Assembly (NCBI GenBank): GCA_934167135.1 | Contig: CAKPKI010000078.1 | Span: 1 to 9,001 of the forward strand | Source: an uncultured Clostridia bacterium | GTDB lineage: Bacteria > Bacillota > Clostridia > TANB77 > CAG-508 | Reading direction: 5' to 3' | Length of the DNA stretch: 9,001 nucleotides | Shown: piece after piece, positions 6,347 through 9,001 of the stretch | How positions within the stretch are numbered: the stretch's first letter is position 1 | How the letters are laid out: every line of letters begins with the position of its first letter | The notes under the pieces: generated by a model | What the model was told of the DNA's origin: nothing | Seen by the model: the letters and a program-made list of their open reading frames with translations, nothing else | The model's database searches: none | Program-made: the position numbers and the translations under genes

Positions 6347-7576
6347 TTGGCAATAGGTGATATCATAATTGGTATTGATATAGGTACATCTAAAGTTTGC
6401 ACTGTTGTTGGAGAAGTAAATAATTTTGGACAAATAGAAACAATATGTAGTACATCAGAAAAATGTGCAGGACTAAAAAAAGGTAAAATTATTAGTGAAG
6501 AAGATATAAGTTTAAGTATTGCAAAAACAATAAATGATGCTGAAGAAGAAGCGGATTTTAAAATTAATTCAGCATATGTAACAATACCTGGAAAATATGT
6601 TACAATAGTTCAAAATAGTATATTAAAAGAATTAAAAGACAAATTTGCTGGAATATCATTAAAAGATGTTCAAAGTGCAATGATGCAAGCTAAAGACATA
6701 GAAATACCAGAAGGAAAAACAATAATAGATATAGTACCATCAGAAATAGTGCTAGACAATGGAAAAATAGTAACAGATCCAGTAGGAAATTTAAGTTCTA
6801 ATTTTACATTAAAAGCACAAATTATTTTGGCTGATAAAGACTATGTAAGACAGTTATCGGCAATATTTAAGAGAGTTGGAATAGAAATAGATGGGATAGT
6901 ACCAACTGCATTAGCAGAAAGAAATCTAATGTTAGATACTAACGAATTAGATGATAATGTAATGTTATTAGACATAGGAGCAGGAAACACAGAAATAGGT
7001 GTTTTTGAAGGAAATGCATTTACATACACAAATACAATTCCATTAGGAGGAGATAATATTACAAACGACATTGCATTAGTACTAAATATTTCAGAAGAAG
7101 AAGCCGAAAAATTAAAAAGACAATATGGATTAGCATTAAAATCTTATATAGACAATGATAATGAAATAATGTTAAATACATGTAAAGATGAGAGTAGAAA
7201 TAAAGTAATAAAAAGTTCAGAACTTATCGAAATTATAGAAGCAAGAATAGAAGAAATATTTACAATTATAAATAAAGATATTACAACTCAAAATGTAAAA
7301 CAAAATATAAGTACAGTAATATTAGCTGGTAGAGGAATTACAAATATAAATAAGAGTGATGTTGCAGGTAAGATAAATTTAAATATTCCTGTAAAAATGT
7401 CAACAGGAAGAGCAGTAAGTACAGTAAAACCAGAATTTAGAACAAGTTATTCACTTGTAAGATATATTGCTGCAAGACCATTTGCAAAATCAGTTTCAAG
7501 CAGAATTGATTTACAGTCAAATGAAAGTGTATTAAGAACAATAATAGAAAGAATAAAGGAATTCTTTTATTCCTAA
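6347..7576 (+). CDS. ftsA: Cell division protein FtsA (actin-like Z-ring membrane anchor)
   Basis: FtsA is an actin-fold ATPase that binds the C-terminal tail of FtsZ and ties the Z ring to the membrane while recruiting later divisome proteins. This 409-residue protein has the phosphate-1 motif GIDIGTSKV (9-17), an FtsA-specific SHS2 insert region (about 84-165), the phosphate-2 motif LLDIGAGNTEIG (207-218) and a late adenosine-type motif (VILAGRG, about 324-330). It ends in an amphipathic helix (VLRTIIERIKEFF, about 395-407), the membrane-targeting sequence of the family. The adenosine motif reads Ala-Gly-Arg-Gly rather than the more usual Gly-Gly-rich form, a mild oddity. It starts with TTG and is followed by ftsZ after 57 bp with no terminator, so the two are co-transcribed. 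Confidence 0.94.
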   Translation: MAIGDIIIGIDIGTSKVCTVVGEVNNFGQIETICSTSEKCAGLKKGKIISEEDISLSIAKTINDAEEEADFKINSAYVTIPGKYVTIVQNSILKELKDKFAGISLKDVQSAMMQAKDIEIPEGKTIIDIVPSEIVLDNGKIVTDPVGNLSSNFTLKAQIILADKDYVRQLSAIFKRVGIEIDGIVPTALAERNLMLDTNELDDNVMLLDIGAGNTEIGVFEGNAFTYTNTIPLGGDNITNDIALVLNISEEEAEKLKRQYGLALKSYIDNDNEIMLNTCKDESRNKVIKSSELIEIIEARIEEIFTIINKDITTQNVKQNISTVILAGRGITNINKSDVAGKINLNIPVKMSTGRAVSTVKPEFRTSYSLVRYIAARPFAKSVSSRIDLQSNESVLRTIIERIKEFFYS

Positions 7577-7633
7577 AAATAAGAAAGAATAGATAAAATA
7601 ATCAAAATATAGTTTTAATAGGAGGAAATCTTT

Positions 7634-8743
7634 ATGATGGAGTGTGAAGATGTTACAATGATGGATGGAACAGCTACAATAAAAGTAATAGGTGTAGGTG
7701 GAGCCGGAAACAACGCAGTAAATAGAATGATTGAAGAAGGCATAAAAGGAGTAGATTTTATTGCTGTTAATACAGATAGACAAGCATTAACAAAATCTAA
7801 AGCAGGAACAAAAATTCAAATAGGAGAAAAAATAACAAGAGGACTAGGAGCAGGAGCTAACCCTGATATTGGTGCTCAATCAGCAGAAGAAAATAAATCA
7901 GAAATAGCTGAAACACTTAGAGGAGCAGATATGGTATTTGTTACAGCCGGAATGGGTGGAGGAACAGGTACAGGAGCTGCACCAATAGTAGCTCAAGCAG
8001 CTAAAGAAATGGGAATATTAACAATAGGAGTTGTTACAAAACCATTCACATTTGAAGGTAAAAAAAGACTTTCACAGGCAGAAAGAGGAATAGAAAGCTT
8101 AAAAGGAAAAGTAGATTCATTAGTAGTTATACCAAATGACAAACTATTACAAGTAATAGATAGAAAAACATCAATAAATGAAGCATTCAAAATGGCAGAT
8201 GATATTTTAAGACAAGGTGTACAAGGAATATCAGACCTAATAGCAGTTACAGGAACTGTAAACTTAGACTTTGCAGATGTAAAAACAATCATGTTAAATA
8301 CAGGTATGGCACATATGGGTATAGGTAGAGCATCTGGTGAAAATAGAGCAGAAGATGCAGCTAAACAAGCAGTACAAAGTCCATTACTAGAAACTTCAAT
8401 AGAAGGAGCTAGAGGAGTAATAATAAATATAACAGGTGGAGAAGACCTAGGATTACACGAAGTAAATACAGCAGCTGAATTAGTGCAACGCAGTGTAGAC
8501 CCAGAAGCTAATATCATCTTTGGTACAGTTACAGATCCTGAAATGAAAGATGAAATCCAAATTACAGTAATTGCTACAGGCTTTGAAAAACCAGATGAAC
8601 GTACTTCATCAACAGTTGATAGTTTTATAAATAAATCTTGGGAAAAGAAAACAAGTTCAATTCCAGTTTCAGATGTAAACTCTTCACAAGGAGATTTAGA
8701 TATACCAGCATTCTTACGTAAAAATAAAAACAAAAATATATAA
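7634..8743 (+). CDS. ftsZ: Cell division protein FtsZ (tubulin-like GTPase)
   Basis: FtsZ polymerises with GTP into the cytoplasmic Z ring that directs septum formation. All diagnostic parts are present in 369 residues: the N-terminal nucleotide loop KVIGVGGAGNNAVNRM (17-32), the tubulin signature GGGTGTG (108-114), and the synergy-loop sequence NLDFADVKTIM (210-220) with catalytic Asp212 and Asp215. The C-terminal domain includes GARGVIINITGGEDL and the GTVTDPEM segment. A short variable linker (about 320-352) leads to the conserved C-terminal peptide DLDIPAFLRK (354-363), which binds FtsA and other partners. ATG 7634 is chosen because GGAGGA lies 7 bases upstream; ATG 7637 is an alternative. 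The linker is short but the protein is complete. Confidence 0.98.
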   Translation: MMECEDVTMMDGTATIKVIGVGGAGNNAVNRMIEEGIKGVDFIAVNTDRQALTKSKAGTKIQIGEKITRGLGAGANPDIGAQSAEENKSEIAETLRGADMVFVTAGMGGGTGTGAAPIVAQAAKEMGILTIGVVTKPFTFEGKKRLSQAERGIESLKGKVDSLVVIPNDKLLQVIDRKTSINEAFKMADDILRQGVQGISDLIAVTGTVNLDFADVKTIMLNTGMAHMGIGRASGENRAEDAAKQAVQSPLLETSIEGARGVIINITGGEDLGLHEVNTAAELVQRSVDPEANIIFGTVTDPEMKDEIQITVIATGFEKPDERTSSTVDSFINKSWEKKTSSIPVSDVNSSQGDLDIPAFLRKNKNKNI

Positions 8744-8749
8744 AAAAAG

Positions 8750-8786
8750 ATGTGTAGAATAATCAAGATTCTACACATTTTTTTTT
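8750..8786 (+). terminator. Strong rho-independent terminator after ftsZ
   Basis: ATGTGTAGAAT (8750-8760) pairs perfectly with ATTCTACACAT (8768-8778) around a 7-nt loop and is followed by an uninterrupted T-run to 8786. It lies 6 bases after the ftsZ stop codon and separates the division genes from spoIIGA. Confidence 0.92.
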
Positions 8787-8791
8787 ACAAT

Positions 8792-8797
8792 TATAAT
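8792..8797 (+). promoter_or_regulatory. TATAAT -10-like box before spoIIGA
   Basis: A perfect TATAAT lies 35 bp upstream of the proposed spoIIGA start, just after the ftsZ terminator. The position 17 bp upstream (8769-8774, TTCTAC) is a poor -35 box and lies inside the terminator. In B. subtilis spoIIG is transcribed from a Spo0A-activated promoter with an unusual -35 arrangement, so a missing -35 is not disqualifying. I see no clear Spo0A box (TTGTCGAA-like) here. Confidence 0.3.
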
Positions 8798-8820
8798 ATA
8801 ATAAAAAATAAAAAAGAAAA

Positions 8821-8826
8821 GAGGGG
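8821..8826 (+). promoter_or_regulatory. Ribosome binding site that points to an ATT start for spoIIGA
   Basis: GAGGGG lies 6 bases before ATT at 8833. There is no ATG, GTG or TTG in frame near it. The first in-frame ATG (8869) has no ribosome binding site and would remove the conserved N-terminus. Confidence 0.65.
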
Positions 8827-8832
8827 TTTAAA

Positions 8833-9001
8833 ATTACAATTTATATAGATGTAATATTTTTAGAAAATATGATAATGAACTCAATAATTTTATATGCAAC
8901 ATCAATAATACTAAAAATAAAACCCAAAGCAGTAAGGATAATAATATCAAGTGCAATAGGAGCAATATATGCAATAGCAACATATATAACAGAAATTTCA
9001 A
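8833..9001 (+). CDS. spoIIGA: Sigma-E processing peptidase SpoIIGA, 5' end (truncated by window)
   Basis: SpoIIGA is the membrane-embedded aspartic protease that cleaves pro-sigma-E in the mother cell in response to a signal from the forespore. Only about 56 N-terminal codons are visible. They read TIYIDVIFLENMIMN, closely matching the family's opening (a Tyr-x-Asp-Val-Ile motif leading into the first membrane helix). A hydrophobic helix (SIILYATSIILKI), a basic loop (KPKAVR) and a second hydrophobic segment follow. Its place right after ftsZ is the classic one, and sigE would be expected next. The proposed start is ATT, chosen from ribosome binding site spacing and family length; this is unusual. 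The catalytic domain lies outside the window. Confidence 0.82.
   Translation, partial: MTIYIDVIFLENMIMNSIILYATSIILKIKPKAVRIIISSAIGAIYAIATYITEIS

Noticed and set aside
1..9001. CRISPR arrays, tRNA or rRNA genes, insertion-sequence ends
   Set aside because: No regularly spaced identical repeats with unique spacers, no tRNA-like cloverleaf or rRNA sequence, and no transposase or terminal inverted repeats were seen by eye.

Overview
The window is very AT-rich, with a strong preference for A/T-ending codons such as ATA, AGA and AAA. It carries the distal end of a Gram-positive division and cell-wall cluster running into a sporulation gene (murA', ftsQ, two DUF881 genes, sbp, ftsA, ftsZ, spoIIGA'). 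That order, with spoIIGA directly after ftsZ, is typical of endospore-forming Firmicutes. The composition fits a low-GC clostridial lineage, but I cannot name a species.

Positions 1 to about 2403 are the right-hand part of an integrated mobile element. It carries the 3' end of an unrecognised gene (2-400) closed by a perfect hairpin terminator, a doubtful 51-residue ORF (513-668), and a complete large serine recombinase (768-2414). The left end of the element lies outside the window.

The recombinase gene ends inside the target gene. At 2404 the DNA becomes murA in a different frame, starting exactly at the Gly-Gly-Cys codons of the active-site loop of UDP-GlcNAc enolpyruvyl transferase. The remaining 303 codons of murA (2404-3315) are intact, but the first ~112 codons are absent from the window. 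This copy of murA is therefore split by the element at its catalytic cysteine. Clean excision would be expected to rejoin it. This is the most notable observation here.

From 3523 to 8743 all genes are on the + strand and closely packed. FtsQ/DivIB, two DUF881 membrane coiled-coil proteins and the small basic membrane protein Sbp form one group. A consensus promoter then sits in the 138-bp gap before ftsA. It overlaps a perfect palindrome and is preceded by 11-bp-phased AT-rich repeats. It should drive ftsA (TTG start) and ftsZ. A strong terminator follows ftsZ. The last gene, truncated by the window end, is spoIIGA, which appears to start with ATT.

Together FtsQ (divisome scaffold), FtsA (membrane tether) and FtsZ (GTPase polymer) build the division ring. 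SpoIIGA is the membrane protease that activates sigma-E in the mother cell after asymmetric division. MurA makes the first committed precursor of peptidoglycan.
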